From Stappia taiwanensis (lineage in GTDB: Bacteria > Pseudomonadota > Alphaproteobacteria > Rhizobiales > Stappiaceae): 64,000 bases of DNA. Below the pieces are notes generated by a model that was given only the letters and a program-made list of their open reading frames with translations, was not told the origin of the DNA and ran no database searches. Position numbers and translations under genes: made by a program. The stretch spans positions 744,001-808,000 of the forward strand of contig NZ_BMCR01000001.1 of NCBI RefSeq assembly GCF_014635285.1, read 5' to 3'. Shown piece by piece: positions 20,738 through 31,312 of this stretch (within the stretch, counting starts at the first letter, position 1; the number at the start of each line of letters is the position of its first letter).

Positions 20738-22966
20738 GTGTCCTCAAGAATTCTATATCGCATTATGGGGGTCGTCGCGGCGGTCCTCTTCGCGCTTGCC
20801 CCAGCGACCACGATGGCCGCGACGGGCGAACTTCCCACCTTTCTCGCCAAGGTCCCGGCCGGCGAGATCGTTCCCGGCGCGACGTCCTATGGCGCGCCGC
20901 GCGAAGACGTGCCGGTGGTACCGGCCATGGCCGATGGCAAGACCCTCGGCTGGGTGTTCCTGACTTCCGATTTCGTGTCCACCACCGGCTACTCGGGAAA
21001 ACCGATCCACACGCTGGTCGGGCTGAACGACGACGCGGTCATTACCGGCGTGAACCTGGTCAAGCACTCCGAGCCGATCGTGTTGATCGGTATTCCCGAT
21101 TCCGAGATCAAGGCGGTGACCGAAAACTACACCGGTCTTGACCTCAAGGTCGAAGAAGCCGCCGGCGGCTCCGCCCATGAGCTCGACATCATCTCCGGTG
21201 CCACCGTCACGATCATGGTCATCGACGATTCGATCATTCGCTCGGGCCTGAAGGTGGCGCGCGCCATCGGCCTTGGCGGCCTCGCACCCGATGCGGTGGC
21301 CACGGGTCCGAAGAAGATCATCGATCCGGACAAACAGGATATCCGCGACTGGAACGAGTTGACCGGCGACGGATCGGTCCGCCGCATGTCGCTCGATGTC
21401 GGTCAGGTGAACGCCGCCTTCGTCGCCCAGGGCGATGCCAAGGCGATTGCCCGTCCCGAACCCGGCCCGGAAACCGACACCTACATCGACATGTATGCCG
21501 CGCTTGCCGACGCCCCCAGCATTGGCCTGTCGCTGCTCGGGACCGCTGAATACAACAACCTGAAGGCTCGTTTGAAGGAAGGTGAACACGCTGTCCTGAT
21601 GCTCGGACGTGGGCGCTACTCCTTCAAGGGCTCGGGCTACGTGCGCGGCGGCATCTTTGATCGCATCCAGCTGATCCAGGATGATGTCTCCGTCCGCTTC
21701 CGTGACAAGCAGCATGTCCGGATCGGCGAAATCACCGCCGAGGGCGCCCCTGCCTTCACCGAAATGGACATCTTCATCATTCCCGCCGATGTCGGTTTCG
21801 ATCCGGCCAAGGAATTCCGGATTCAGCTGCTTGCCCAGCGGGCGATCGGCGCCATCGACAAGGTGTTCCTGACCTTCGATCTGGGGTATCGGCTGCCCGA
21901 CAGCTACCTGAAGAGCGAAGCACCGGCCGCCGCCGTTGCCGACACCACCGCTGCCCCGCAGGCACCGGCCTCCTCCGTGACCACGGCGGCCATCACCGAC
22001 GATGCCGGCGAGCCGAAGCTGTGGGTGCGGATCTGGCAGAACCGCAAGGTCGACGTCATCATTCTCGGCACCGCGCTTGCGGTCCTGACCGGCGTCTTCT
22101 TCTTCCAGATGCAGATCACGCGCAGTGAGCGCTTCACCTTCTGGTTCCGCATCGCGTTCCTCACCTTCACTCTGTTCTGGCTGGGCTGGACCCAGAATGC
22201 GCAGCTGTCGGTGGTCAACGTGCTGGCGTTCTTCTCCTCGCTGACGACCCATTTCAGCTGGGATGCGTTCCTGATGGACCCGCTGGTGTTCCTGCTGTGG
22301 TTCTCCGTTGCCGCCGCCCTTCTGTTCTGGGGACGCGGTGCCTACTGCGGCTGGCTCTGCCCCTTCGGCGCGCTGCAGGAGCTGACCAACCGGATCGCCA
22401 AGGTGTGCCGCATTCCGCAGTTCGAGGTGCCCTGGGGCCTGCATGAGCGGCTCTGGCCGATCAAGTACATGATCTTCCTCGCGCTGTTCGGCCTGTCGCT
22501 CTACTCGCTCGATGTCGCCGAGCACTATGCCGAGGTTGAACCGTTCAAGACGGCGATTATCCTGAAGTTCCAGCGCGCCTGGCCCTTCGTCGCCTTCGCC
22601 ATCGTGCTCTTGATCATCGGCCTGTTCGTGGAACGCTTCTACTGCCGCTACCTGTGCCCGCTGGGCGCGGCGCTCGCCATCCCGGCGCGCATGCGGATGT
22701 TCGACTGGCTGAAGCGGTACCGCGAGTGCGGCAACCCCTGCAAGCGCTGCGCCAACGAGTGCATGGTTCAGGCCATCCACCCGGAAGGCAACATCAACCC
22801 CAACGAGTGCCTGAACTGCCTGCATTGCCAGGTGCTGTATCAGCACGACCAGAAATGCCCCGTCTGCATCAAGAAGGCTGCCAAGCGCAAACGCTTCGAG
22901 ACGCAGATCGGCATAACCAAACCGGATACTGCAAAGCCAGCGGCCGTGCTGGATCCGGCTGAATGA
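20738..22966 (+). CDS. nosR: NosR, membrane flavoprotein for nitrous oxide reduction
   Basis: Polytopic protein of about 742 aa that feeds electrons to NosZ and supports nos expression. Signal segment; periplasmic FMN-binding domain with the covalent-flavin motif SGAT (in [10 protein letters not shown]); about five membrane helices; two CxxxCP motifs ([26 protein letters not shown]); and a C-terminal ferredoxin region ending [13 protein letters not shown] with CPVC. The GTG at 20738 (GGAG upstream, [11 protein letters not shown]-terminus) is preferred; ATG 20765 is an alternative. The open frame beginning at 20612 crosses the Fnr box and cannot be the real start. It heads nosRZDFYLX. Confidence 0.93.
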   Translation: MSSRILYRIMGVVAAVLFALAPATTMAATGELPTFLAKVPAGEIVPGATSYGAPREDVPVVPAMADGKTLGWVFLTSDFVSTTGYSGKPIHTLVGLNDDAVITGVNLVKHSEPIVLIGIPDSEIKAVTENYTGLDLKVEEAAGGSAHELDIISGATVTIMVIDDSIIRSGLKVARAIGLGGLAPDAVATGPKKIIDPDKQDIRDWNELTGDGSVRRMSLDVGQVNAAFVAQGDAKAIARPEPGPETDTYIDMYAALADAPSIGLSLLGTAEYNNLKARLKEGEHAVLMLGRGRYSFKGSGYVRGGIFDRIQLIQDDVSVRFRDKQHVRIGEITAEGAPAFTEMDIFIIPADVGFDPAKEFRIQLLAQRAIGAIDKVFLTFDLGYRLPDSYLKSEAPAAAVADTTAAPQAPASSVTTAAITDDAGEPKLWVRIWQNRKVDVIILGTALAVLTGVFFFQMQITRSERFTFWFRIAFLTFTLFWLGWTQNAQLSVVNVLAFFSSLTTHFSWDAFLMDPLVFLLWFSVAAALLFWGRGAYCGWLCPFGALQELTNRIAKVCRIPQFEVPWGLHERLWPIKYMIFLALFGLSLYSLDVAEHYAEVEPFKTAIILKFQRAWPFVAFAIVLLIIGLFVERFYCRYLCPLGAALAIPARMRMFDWLKRYRECGNPCKRCANECMVQAIHPEGNINPNECLNCLHCQVLYQHDQKCPVCIKKAAKRKRFETQIGITKPDTAKPAAVLDPAE

Positions 22967-22995
22967 CTCCGACCCCTCAACAAAGGAAGAGTGCC

Positions 22996-24921
22996 ATGAC
23001 GGAGAAAACTGAACAGGCCGGTGTGTCGCGTCGCGACCTGCTGGGTGGAACCGCCAAGACAGCTCTCGTGGCTGGCGTCGGCGCGGCAACCGGTGCCGGA
23101 GCGGTGGCGACCCTCTCGCCGGAGCAGGCCGAGGCCGCTGCCGGTGCGAAATACGCCCTCGCCCCCGGTGAGCTTGATGAGTACTACGGCTTCTGGTCGT
23201 CCGGTCAGACGGGTGAGCTGCGCATCCTCGGCGTGCCGTCCATGCGTGAGTTCATGCGCATCCCGGTCTTCAACCGCTGCTCGGCGACGGGCTGGGGCCA
23301 GACCAACGAGTCCCGCAAGATCATCATGGAAAACATGCTGCCGGAGACCCGTGCGTTCCTCGCCGCCCAGGGCAAGGAGATGTACGACAACGGCGACCTG
23401 CATCACCCGCATATGTCGTTCACCGACGGCACCTATGACGGGCGCTACCTGTTCATGCAGGACAAGGCGAATACGCGCGTTGCCCGTATCCGTTGCGACG
23501 TGATGAAGTGCGACAAGATCCTCGAGATCCCGAATGCCCATGACATTCATGGCATGCGGCCGCAGAAGTACCCGCGCACCGGCTACATCTTCGCCAATGG
23601 CGAGCATGAGGCGCCGCTGGTCAACGACGGCAAGATCCTCGACGATCCCTCCCAGTACGTGAACATCTTCACCGCCGTCGACGGCGACGAGATGCAGGTC
23701 GCCTGGCAGGTGATGGTCACCGGCAACCTCGACAACCTCGACTGCGACTACCAGGGCAAGTACGCCTTCTCGACCAGCTACAACTCGGAAATGGGTATGA
23801 ACCTTGCCGAGATGACCGCGAACGAGATGGATCACGTCGTGGTCTTCAACATCAAGGAGATCGAGAAGGGCATTGCCGAGGGCGACTATCAGGAGCTCAA
23901 TGGCGTCAAGGTGATCGACGGCCGCAAGGGCAAGAACAAGAAGTACACCCGCTACATTCCGATCCCGAACAGCCCGCATGGCTGCAACACCGCGCCGGAC
24001 AAGCGCCACGTCGTCATCAACGGCAAGCTGTCGCCGACCTGCTCGGTGATCGACGTGACCAAGCTCGACGCCGTGTTCGACAGCGATGCCGACCCGCGTT
24101 CGGCCATCGTCGCCGAGCCGCAGCTGGGCCTTGGGCCGTTGCACACCGCCTTCGACGGCAAGGGCAACGCCTTCACCACCCTGTTCATCGACAGCCAGGT
24201 GGTGAAGTGGAACATCGACAAGGCCGTTCGCGCCTATGCCGGTGAGGACATCGACCCGATCATCTCCAAGATCGACGTGCACTACCAGCCGGGTCACAAC
24301 TCGACCTCCATGGGCGAGACCGCGGAAGCCGATGGCAAGTGGCTGCTGTCGATGAACAAGTTCTCCAAGGACCGGTTCCTCAACGTCGGCCCGCTGAAGC
24401 CGGAGAACGAGCAGCTCATCGACATCTCCGATGACAACATGACGCTGGTGCATGACGGTCCGACCTTCGCCGAGCCGCATGACGCCATCATCGTCCATCG
24501 GTCCAAGGTGAACCCGCTGACGGTCTGGAAGCGTGACGATCCGATGTTCGCCGACGCGGTTGCACAGGCCAAGGCCGACGGCATTGACCTGGAAGACTGT
24601 GCGGATGTCATCCGTGACGGCAACAAGGTCCGGGTCTACATGTACTCGGCAGCTCCGACGTTCAGCCTGGAGAAGTTCACCGTCAAGCAGGGCGACGAGG
24701 TGACCATCTATGTCACCAACATCGACGACATCGACGATTTGACGCATGGCTTCTCCATCTCCAACTATGGCATTGCCATGGAGCTGGCGCCGCAGGCGAC
24801 CGCTTCGGTGACCTTCATCGCCGAACGGCCGGGCGTGCACTGGTACTACTGCAACTGGTTCTGCCACGCGCTGCACATGGAAATGCGCGGCCGCATGCTC
24901 GTCGAACCGCGGGAAGCCTGA
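22996..24921 (+). CDS. nosZ: Nitrous oxide reductase NosZ
   Basis: Periplasmic N2O reductase (N2O to N2), 641 aa. A twin-arginine signal ([11 protein letters not shown]) makes this a clade I, Tat-exported NosZ. The propeller domain carries the CuZ histidines (first pair in DLHHPHMSF). The C-terminal cupredoxin has the CuA motif [19 protein letters not shown] before the chosen ATG supports the start over an ATG 33 bases upstream that overlaps nosR. It lies between nosR and nosD as usual. Confidence 0.97.
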   Translation: MTEKTEQAGVSRRDLLGGTAKTALVAGVGAATGAGAVATLSPEQAEAAAGAKYALAPGELDEYYGFWSSGQTGELRILGVPSMREFMRIPVFNRCSATGWGQTNESRKIIMENMLPETRAFLAAQGKEMYDNGDLHHPHMSFTDGTYDGRYLFMQDKANTRVARIRCDVMKCDKILEIPNAHDIHGMRPQKYPRTGYIFANGEHEAPLVNDGKILDDPSQYVNIFTAVDGDEMQVAWQVMVTGNLDNLDCDYQGKYAFSTSYNSEMGMNLAEMTANEMDHVVVFNIKEIEKGIAEGDYQELNGVKVIDGRKGKNKKYTRYIPIPNSPHGCNTAPDKRHVVINGKLSPTCSVIDVTKLDAVFDSDADPRSAIVAEPQLGLGPLHTAFDGKGNAFTTLFIDSQVVKWNIDKAVRAYAGEDIDPIISKIDVHYQPGHNSTSMGETAEADGKWLLSMNKFSKDRFLNVGPLKPENEQLIDISDDNMTLVHDGPTFAEPHDAIIVHRSKVNPLTVWKRDDPMFADAVAQAKADGIDLEDCADVIRDGNKVRVYMYSAAPTFSLEKFTVKQGDEVTIYVTNIDDIDDLTHGFSISNYGIAMELAPQATASVTFIAERPGVHWYYCNWFCHALHMEMRGRMLVEPREA

Positions 24922-24923
24922 TC

Positions 24924-26201
24924 ATGACTTGCGTCCGACCTCTTTGCATCCTTGCCCTTGCCGCGGGCCTGTTCGCAGGCTTCCCCGGCGCGATGGCGGC
25001 TGAAATCGCCGTGCCAAGCGGGTCGGACGCATTGATCAAGGCCATTGAAAACGCTCAAGCCGGAGACATTCTCCGGCTTGAGCCCGGCATTCACAACGGA
25101 CCGGTCGTCCTCGACCGCCCCCTCACCCTCAAGGGCGATGGCAAGGCGGAGATCCGGGGCAACGGCACCGGCAGCGTCATCACCGTCGATGCGCCCGACA
25201 GCGCTGTGATCGCCATCACCGTGACCGGCTCCGGCCTGTCGCAGGAAACCATCGATTCCGGCATCAAGCTCACCAAGAAGGCCACACGCGCCCGGGTGCT
25301 GAACAACCGCGTTCTCAACAATCTCATTGGCGTCGATGTGCATGGGCCAAAGCAGGCCCTTGTCGCCCGCAATGTGATCGAGGGGCGCCGCGACATGCGC
25401 AAGAATGAGCGCGGCAACGGCATCTATGTCTGGAACGCCCCGGAGCTTGTCGCCGAGTTCAACACCATTCGCTATGGCCGCGACGGCATCTTCGTCAACA
25501 CCAGTCACAAGGACACCTTCCGCAACAACCTCTTCGAGGAGGTGCGCTTCGCCATCCACTACATGCATGGCAACGACGGCGTGATCAGCGGCAACGTCTC
25601 CATCGGCAATGACATCGGCTATGCGCTGATGTTCTCCGACCGGCTGACCATCGAGAACAATCTCTCCGAGGGCGACCGTGATCACGGATTGATGCTGAAC
25701 TACGCAAATTGGGCGAAAATTTCCGGCAATCTCGTGCGCGATGGCGGCGAGAAATGCCTGTTCATGTACAATTCCAACAAGGGCTCGGTCGCGGGCAACC
25801 GCTTCGAGGGCTGTCCGATCGGCATTCACTTCACCGCCGGGTCGGAGAACAACGCCTTCAGCGAAAATGCCTTCATCGGCAACAAGACCCAGGTAAAATA
25901 CGTCGGCAGCAAGCACCACGACTGGAGCAAGGACGGGCGCGGCAACTTCTGGAGCGACCACGCCGCCTTCGATGCCGATGGCGATGGCATTGCCGACACC
26001 GTCTACCGGCCCAACGACATGGTGGACCAGATCCTCTGGACCCAGCCGGCCGCGAAACTCCTGCTCGGCAGTCCGGCCGTGCAGTTGCTTCGCTGGACGC
26101 AATCGCAGTTTCCGGCGCTCTTGCCCGGCGGCGTGGTCGACACCGCACCGCTGATGCACGCGCCCACCTTCACCACACCGAATGCGGGAGCAAAGGGATG
26201 A
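24924..26201 (+). CDS. nosD: NosD, periplasmic copper-site assembly protein
   Basis: Secreted right-handed parallel beta-helix protein (425 aa) with a signal peptide ending ..GAMAA and repeated N-x-I/V-x-G/N coils (for example IENNLSEGDRDHGL, VAGNRFEGCPIGIHF) typical of the NosD/carbohydrate-binding CASH fold. With the NosFY transporter it delivers sulfur or copper needed to build the CuZ site of NosZ. It starts 2 bp after the nosZ stop; its own stop overlaps nosF by ATGA. Confidence 0.93.
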   Translation: MTCVRPLCILALAAGLFAGFPGAMAAEIAVPSGSDALIKAIENAQAGDILRLEPGIHNGPVVLDRPLTLKGDGKAEIRGNGTGSVITVDAPDSAVIAITVTGSGLSQETIDSGIKLTKKATRARVLNNRVLNNLIGVDVHGPKQALVARNVIEGRRDMRKNERGNGIYVWNAPELVAEFNTIRYGRDGIFVNTSHKDTFRNNLFEEVRFAIHYMHGNDGVISGNVSIGNDIGYALMFSDRLTIENNLSEGDRDHGLMLNYANWAKISGNLVRDGGEKCLFMYNSNKGSVAGNRFEGCPIGIHFTAGSENNAFSENAFIGNKTQVKYVGSKHHDWSKDGRGNFWSDHAAFDADGDGIADTVYRPNDMVDQILWTQPAAKLLLGSPAVQLLRWTQSQFPALLPGGVVDTAPLMHAPTFTTPNAGAKG

Positions 26202-27103
26202 CCCCTGCCGCCCTTACCCTCGACGGCATCACCAAGACCTTCGACAAACGTCCGGCGGTCGATGGCGTCGGCTTCACCCTTGAGGCCGGCGAGCGTATCG
26301 CCCTGCTCGGCCACAATGGCGCGGGCAAGACCACCCTGTTCAAGATGATCCTGGGGTTTTTGCACCCCGACGCCGGCGATATCCGCATCTTTGGCGCCGA
26401 GCCCGGCTCCGCCGCGGCCCGTAACGCCATCGCCTACCTGCCCGAGGCGGTCGCCTTTCACAAATCTCTGACCGGCGAGGAAGTCCTGCGCTTCTACGCC
26501 CGGCTGAAGAGCGAGGATCCGGTCGCGGCCGTCAAGCTGCTCGACCGGGTCGGCCTTGGCGAAGCGGGCCGGCGCCGGGTCGGCGGCTACTCCAAGGGTA
26601 TGCGCCAGCGCCTCGGCCTCGCCCAGGCGCTGATCGGCAGCCCGCGGCTCGTCTTGCTCGACGAGCCCACCAGCGGCCTCGACCCGATTTCCCGGCAGAA
26701 CTTCTACGAAATCATCGATGAAGTCGCCGCCCGGGGCGCGACCGTGCTTCTGTCCTCCCACGCCCTGACCGAGGTGGAGGCCAAGACCGACCGCATCCTC
26801 ATCCTGTCGAAGGGCAAGCTCGTCGCCAACGACACCCTTTTGAGCCTGCGGGAAGCGGCCGGCCTGCCGATCCGCCTCAAGGTTCAGGGCGCGGAAGACA
26901 GCGCCGACGAGATCGCCTCGCGCCTTGGCGGCGAGCGCATCAACTGCCGTTCGGTCGAGCTTCTGTGCACCCCGTCCGACAAGGTGTCGCAACTGGCCGC
27001 GATCACCGCACTTGGGCCCCTGATTGCCGATGTGGATGTCAGCCTGCCCAGCCTCGATGATATCTACCGGCATTTCTCCGGCGAAACCGCCAAGGAAGGT
27101 TGA
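26198..27103 (+). CDS. nosF: NosF, ABC transporter ATPase
   Basis: ABC ATPase of 301 aa: Walker A GHNGAGKTT at about residue 40, signature YSKGMRQRLGLAQAL at about 130, Walker B LVLLDEPTSGLDP at about 150, H-loop SSHAL. It powers the NosY permease, with NosD, for CuZ assembly. The real ATG at 26198 overlaps the nosD stop; the same frame stays open upstream inside nosD, but that portion is a shadow. Confidence 0.93.
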   Translation: MTPAALTLDGITKTFDKRPAVDGVGFTLEAGERIALLGHNGAGKTTLFKMILGFLHPDAGDIRIFGAEPGSAAARNAIAYLPEAVAFHKSLTGEEVLRFYARLKSEDPVAAVKLLDRVGLGEAGRRRVGGYSKGMRQRLGLAQALIGSPRLVLLDEPTSGLDPISRQNFYEIIDEVAARGATVLLSSHALTEVEAKTDRILILSKGKLVANDTLLSLREAAGLPIRLKVQGAEDSADEIASRLGGERINCRSVELLCTPSDKVSQLAAITALGPLIADVDVSLPSLDDIYRHFSGETAKEG

Positions 27104-27106
27104 GCC

Positions 27107-27937
27107 ATGTTTACCCGTATCCTCACCGTCGCGATCCAGGAATTCCGCATTGGCCTGCGCAATCGCTGGATCATGCTGGCCGCGCTGATCCTGGCGGCGT
27201 TTTCCCTCGCCCTTGCCTTGCTCGGCTCGGCCCCGGCCGGCACCCTTGGCGTCGACCGGATGACGATCACCATTGCCTCGCTGGCGACCCTTTCGGTCTA
27301 TCTGGTGCCGCTGATCGCCCTGTTGCTGGCCTTCGATGCCGTCGCCGGCGAGATCGACCGGGGCACCCTGCTGCTGGTGTTCTCCTGCCCGATCTCCCGC
27401 GCCGAATTCCTGCTCGGCAAGGCGCTGGGGCATGTCTGCGTGCTCGCGCTGGCGCTTCTGTTCGGCTACGGCGTCACCGCCGGCCTGCTGATCGTGTCCG
27501 GCACGGGCACCGTCGCCGGTCTGGTGGACTTCGCCCGGCTGATCGGCTCATCCGTGCTGCTTGGCTTCGCCTTCCTGGCGGTCGGCTACACCTTGAGCGC
27601 GCTGACCCGGCAGTCGAGCACCGCCGCCGCCCTGTCGATCGGTGTCTGGCTGGTGCTGGTGGTCCTTTATGACCTCGCCCTGCTCGGCGCCCTTGTTGCC
27701 GACAGCAGCGGCACCTTCGCCGCCAAGGTCTTCCCCTTCGCCATTCTCGCCAATCCGGCCGATGCCTTCCGCCTGTTCAACCTCGCCGCGCTCAACGCCA
27801 GCGATCTGGTCGGTGGCATGGCCGGTGTCGGCGAAAGCTTGCCCTTCCCGCCAGCGGCCGCGCTTGGCTCGATTGTCGCCTTCGCGGTTCTGGCCCTGTC
27901 CCTTGCCATCGTCCTTGTCCGGAGGATCGCACCATGA
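27107..27937 (+). CDS. nosY: NosY, ABC transporter permease
   Basis: Inner-membrane permease of the ABC-2 type, 276 aa, six hydrophobic segments with the conserved GTLLLVFSCPISRAEFLLGK loop. Together with NosF and NosD it forms the transporter for copper-site maturation of NosZ. It begins 3 bp after nosF and overlaps nosL by ATGA. Confidence 0.93.
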   Translation: MFTRILTVAIQEFRIGLRNRWIMLAALILAAFSLALALLGSAPAGTLGVDRMTITIASLATLSVYLVPLIALLLAFDAVAGEIDRGTLLLVFSCPISRAEFLLGKALGHVCVLALALLFGYGVTAGLLIVSGTGTVAGLVDFARLIGSSVLLGFAFLAVGYTLSALTRQSSTAAALSIGVWLVLVVLYDLALLGALVADSSGTFAAKVFPFAILANPADAFRLFNLAALNASDLVGGMAGVGESLPFPPAAALGSIVAFAVLALSLAIVLVRRIAP

Positions 27938-28512
27938 CCCGCACAGCGCCGCTGCTCGCCGCCCTGATCGCCGCCCTTGGCCTCGGCCTTGCCGGCTGCC
28001 AGGAGGAGACGGTGGCCGAGAAGCCGCAGCCCGTCGCCCTCACCACGGAGGCCGCTGGTCATTATTGCCAGATGACCGTTCTGGAGCATGGCGGTCCGAA
28101 GGCGCAAATCCATCTGGCCGGGAACCCGTTCCCGCTCTGGTTCACCCAGGTGCGCGACGCGGTGGCCTTTACCCGCCTGCCCGAAGAGCCGAAGGACTAT
28201 GTGGCGATCTACGTCAACGACATGGCCAAGGCCGAAACCTGGGAAAATCCCGGCGAGGGCAACTGGATCGATGCCGACGACGCCTGGTTCGTCATCGGTA
28301 GCCGCACCCGTGGCGGCATGGGCGCCCCCGAAGCCATCCCGTTCGGGACGGAGGCGGACGCCGATGCTTTTGCCGCAGAGAACGGCGGCGCGATCATGCG
28401 GTTCGATGCCATCCCGACAGATTACGTGCTTGCCCCGGTTGCCTCCGAAGGATCCGCCGCAGGCATGACCCCTCCCCAACTTCCAATCCGGGTCTCGGAG
28501 AACGAGCGATGA
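27934..28512 (+). CDS. nosL: NosL copper-chaperone lipoprotein
   Basis: Lipoprotein of 192 aa with lipobox LAGC (Cys 22) and the family region ending YCQMTVLEHGGPKAQI, containing the Cys-x-Met copper(I) ligands. NosL delivers Cu(I) to NosD/NosZ in the periplasm. It overlaps nosY and nosX at its two ends by 4 bp. Confidence 0.92.
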   Translation: MTRTAPLLAALIAALGLGLAGCQEETVAEKPQPVALTTEAAGHYCQMTVLEHGGPKAQIHLAGNPFPLWFTQVRDAVAFTRLPEEPKDYVAIYVNDMAKAETWENPGEGNWIDADDAWFVIGSRTRGGMGAPEAIPFGTEADADAFAAENGGAIMRFDAIPTDYVLAPVASEGSAAGMTPPQLPIRVSENER

Positions 28513-29519
28513 CCACTTCCCCTCTTTCACGGCGCCGCTTCCTGATGATTTCCGCCGCAGCGGTCGGCGTAGCCGGCGCGGCCGGCGCGGCACTTGCCCT
28601 GCCGGCACAGGCCGGCGTGCAGCAGGTGCGCTGGCGCGGCATTGCCTTGGGCGCGGCCGCCGAAATCCGGTTGATGACCACCGACACCGCACAGGCGGAC
28701 GCCCTGCTGGCGGCGACGGAACGGGAGATCCGCCGGCTGGAGGCGATCTTCAGCCTTCATGACGCAAGCAGCGCCCTGGCCCGCCTCAACCGGGACGGCC
28801 GGCTCGATGGCCCGCCGCTGGAGATGGTGGAACTGCTCGCGCTCTCCGCCCGCCTGCACGGCGCCACCGACGGTGCCTTCGACCCGAGCATTCAGCCGCT
28901 CTGGGCGCTGCACGCCGAAAGCCACGCCGCCACCGGCAAGGCTCCGAGCGCCGAAGCCATTGCCAAGGCGCATCGCCTGGTCGGCTTCGACAAGGTCGGC
29001 ATCGACAGTGACGGGATCCGCTTCGGCCAGACCGGCATGGCCCTGACCCTCAACGGCATCGCCCAAGGCTTCATCACTGACCGGATCAGCGCGCTTCTGC
29101 GTGCCGGCGGCATGACCGATCTTGTGGTCGACATGGGCGAGATCCGCGCCAATGGCACCAACGGCGGTACCGGCGGTTGGCCAGTGCGGCTCGACCCCGA
29201 TCACAGCGCCGGCTCGGCGGCCGAACGGCTGCAGCTTGTCGACCGGGCGGTCGCCAGCTCCCACGCGCGCGGCACCACCTTCGACAAGGACGGCCTCGCC
29301 GGGCACATCCTTGATCCGCGCACTGGCGCGCCGACCAAGAGCAGCATCACCGGCGCCAGCGTCGTTGCCGGCAATGCCGCGCTCGCCGATGGTCTGTCCA
29401 CCGCAGCATTGGTCGCCGGCGAAGCAACCTTCGCCGAGGCACTGCAGGCCTTCCCCGGCACCCGGGCCCGCCTCGTCGCCGCCGACGGCACGGCGCGCTG
29501 GCTCAAGGCCGAGGGCTGA
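28509..29519 (+). CDS. nosX: NosX, ApbE-type flavin transferase
   Basis: Tat-exported (SRRRFLM) ApbE-family FAD:protein FMN transferase, 336 aa. Conserved features: FSLHDASSALARLNRDG at about 80, HGATDGAFDPSIQPLW at about 118, LNGIAQGFITDRI, and VDMGEIRANG. It attaches FMN covalently to NosR (SGAT site) and perhaps NirI. It is the last gene of nosRZDFYLX. Confidence 0.93.
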   Translation: MTTSPLSRRRFLMISAAAVGVAGAAGAALALPAQAGVQQVRWRGIALGAAAEIRLMTTDTAQADALLAATEREIRRLEAIFSLHDASSALARLNRDGRLDGPPLEMVELLALSARLHGATDGAFDPSIQPLWALHAESHAATGKAPSAEAIAKAHRLVGFDKVGIDSDGIRFGQTGMALTLNGIAQGFITDRISALLRAGGMTDLVVDMGEIRANGTNGGTGGWPVRLDPDHSAGSAAERLQLVDRAVASSHARGTTFDKDGLAGHILDPRTGAPTKSSITGASVVAGNAALADGLSTAALVAGEATFAEALQAFPGTRARLVAADGTARWLKAEG

Positions 29520-29563
29520 AGGGCGGAAGGCTGACGCCCTGCCCCTTTGGCAGACCCACGAAC

Positions 29564-29593
29564 AAAGGGCGGAGGAGCGATCCTCCGCCTTTT
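29564..29593. terminator. Bidirectional terminator between nosX and ubiD
   Basis: Stem GGCGGAGGA / TCCTCCGCC (29568-29576 with 29581-29589) with loop GCGA, flanked by AAAG and TTTT on the two sides, so it can end both convergent transcripts. Confidence 0.8.
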
Positions 29594-29652
29594 CGCGTCA
29601 TGACAAGGCTTTCTGGAAACGGCGGCGAGACAGATTCTGTCGATACCCGCCG

Positions 29653-31143
29653 TCAGGTGCCGCCGAACAGCTCCTCCCAGCGCCCATCGACCCGCGAGAC
29701 CAAATCCTCGGGCATGGTCAGCCTGTCGGCGAAGGGGCGGTTGGTTTCCGCGCCGATCTTGATGGTGGCGTCGATCCCCAGCTTGCCACCGAGCCCGACT
29801 TCCGGACTGGCGAAGTCGAGCTGATCCACCGGCGTACGCTCCAGAACCATCAGATCGCGCTGCGGATCGGCACGGGTCGCCACCGCCCACATCACATCGG
29901 ACCAGTTGCGAATGTCGATGTCCCGGTCCACCGCGATCACGTATTTGGTCATGGTGAATTGCGGCAAGAGCGACCAGAAGGCCATCATCGCCCGCCGCGC
30001 CTGTCCCGGATAGCGCTTGTCGACGGAAAGCACCGCCATCCGGTAGGAGCAGGTTTCCGGCGGCAAATGCACATCGAGGATATCCGGCACCGCCTGGGTC
30101 AGAAGCGGCGCGAACACATCGCTCATCGCCGCGCCGATCACCGCCGGCTCGTCCGGCGCCCGGCCGGTGAAGGTCGACAGATACGGTGCGTCCGCGCGCG
30201 CATGCAGCGCGGAAAGCTGCAGCACCGGATAGCACTCCGCATCGTTGTAATAGCCGGTGTGGTCGCCGAACGGCCCTTCCAGCGCGCTGTCGCCCGGCTG
30301 TACCGTGCCTTCCAGTACGATCTCCGCACTTACCGGCACATGCATCTCGATGCCGCGGCACGGGGCAAGACAGGTGCGCCGGCCATTGATCGCCCCGGCC
30401 AGCGCCAGTTCGCCCACCCCTTCGGGCGCCGGCAGTACGGCGGAAAGCAGCGTCGCCGGGTCGCAGCCGATCACCACCGCCACCGGCATCGGCTCACCCA
30501 GATCCTCCCACATGCGGTAATGCTTTGCCCCACCGCGCATCGGCAGCCAGCGCAGGATCGCCCGATCCGGCCCCAGCACCTGCATCCTGTAGATGCCGAG
30601 ATTGTAGGAACGCGGATCGTCCACCCCCGGCGGCCGGGTGATCACCATGCCCCAGGTGATCAGCGGGCCGGCATCGCCCGGCCAGCAGGTCTGCACCGGC
30701 AACGCCGTCAGATCCACCTGCTGCGGCTCCAGCGCCTTCGGCCAGGACACCAGCTTCGGCCGGGCCGCGAGCCCGGCCCGGACCACTGGCAACAACTCGC
30801 GCCAGGCGCCCAGCCCCTTGGGCGGAGACGGGGCGCGCAAGGCAGCGAGGAACTGGCCGAATCTCCGCAAGTCAGCCGCATCCAGCCCGAGCCCGGCGGC
30901 AACCCGTTCCCGCGTGCCGAAAAGGTTGGTCACCAGCGGGCGTGTGAAGGGTTTCCCCGCGCTATTGCAGGGTGTGTCGAAACGTAGCACCGGCCCGCCG
31001 GCGGCGATCACCCGGCGGTGGATTTCGGTTGCCTCCAGCTCCACCGCCACCGGTGCGGCGATCCGGGTCAGCTCTCCCCCGCTCTCGAAATGGTTCAAAA
31101 ACGCGGAAAGATCGGCAAAGGGCGGCAGGGAACGCAGGTGCAT
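29653..31143 (-). CDS. ubiD: UbiD-family decarboxylase
   Basis: Prenylated-FMN-dependent (de)carboxylase family protein of about 496 aa. Family blocks visible: an N-terminal DLSAFLNHFESGGELTRI segment, MRGGAKHYRMWEDLG, the active-site region LEGPFGDHTGYYNDAECYPV (E and D of the catalytic triad), and a C-terminal DATIKIGAETNRPFAD. UbiD removes the carboxyl of 3-polyprenyl-4-hydroxybenzoate in ubiquinone synthesis. Position divergent from ubiTUV across an Fnr box argues for the quinone role, although UbiD paralogues act on other aromatics. The ATG at 31158 is an alternative start; neither has a clear ribosome site. No ubiX in the window. Confidence 0.85.
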   Translation of the reverse strand: MHLRSLPPFADLSAFLNHFESGGELTRIAAPVAVELEATEIHRRVIAAGGPVLRFDTPCNSAGKPFTRPLVTNLFGTRERVAAGLGLDAADLRRFGQFLAALRAPSPPKGLGAWRELLPVVRAGLAARPKLVSWPKALEPQQVDLTALPVQTCWPGDAGPLITWGMVITRPPGVDDPRSYNLGIYRMQVLGPDRAILRWLPMRGGAKHYRMWEDLGEPMPVAVVIGCDPATLLSAVLPAPEGVGELALAGAINGRRTCLAPCRGIEMHVPVSAEIVLEGTVQPGDSALEGPFGDHTGYYNDAECYPVLQLSALHARADAPYLSTFTGRAPDEPAVIGAAMSDVFAPLLTQAVPDILDVHLPPETCSYRMAVLSVDKRYPGQARRAMMAFWSLLPQFTMTKYVIAVDRDIDIRNWSDVMWAVATRADPQRDLMVLERTPVDQLDFASPEVGLGGKLGIDATIKIGAETNRPFADRLTMPEDLVSRVDGRWEELFGGT

Positions 31144-31244
31144 GGGCGGAGACTTCATCGAGGACAGCCGGGCCGGCGGATCGCATAGCGCGCGCCCGGG
31201 CCCGAGCGTGGCACGCGAGGATGCGACAAAATCGACACTCCGCC

Positions 31245-31258
31245 TTGACCTTGATCAA
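31245..31258 (+). promoter_or_regulatory. Fnr-type box between ubiD and ubiT
   Basis: TTGACCTTGATCAA, a perfect TTGAC-N4-ATCAA site. TACAGT at 31282-31287 is placed as a -10 if the box is centred near -41.5, giving a start of transcription near 31293 for ubiTUV. It could also influence divergent ubiD. Confidence 0.85.
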
Positions 31259-31312
31259 GGGGCGCGCCTCGGAGCGAGCGGTACAGTCCGGCACGCGAGC
31301 AAAGAGGCCCCC

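Noticed and set aside
25709-26197. Fusion of an extra 163 residues to NosF
   Set aside because: The extension overlaps nosD in another frame and has no domain; the NosF ATG at 26198 has the usual ATGA overlap with nosD.
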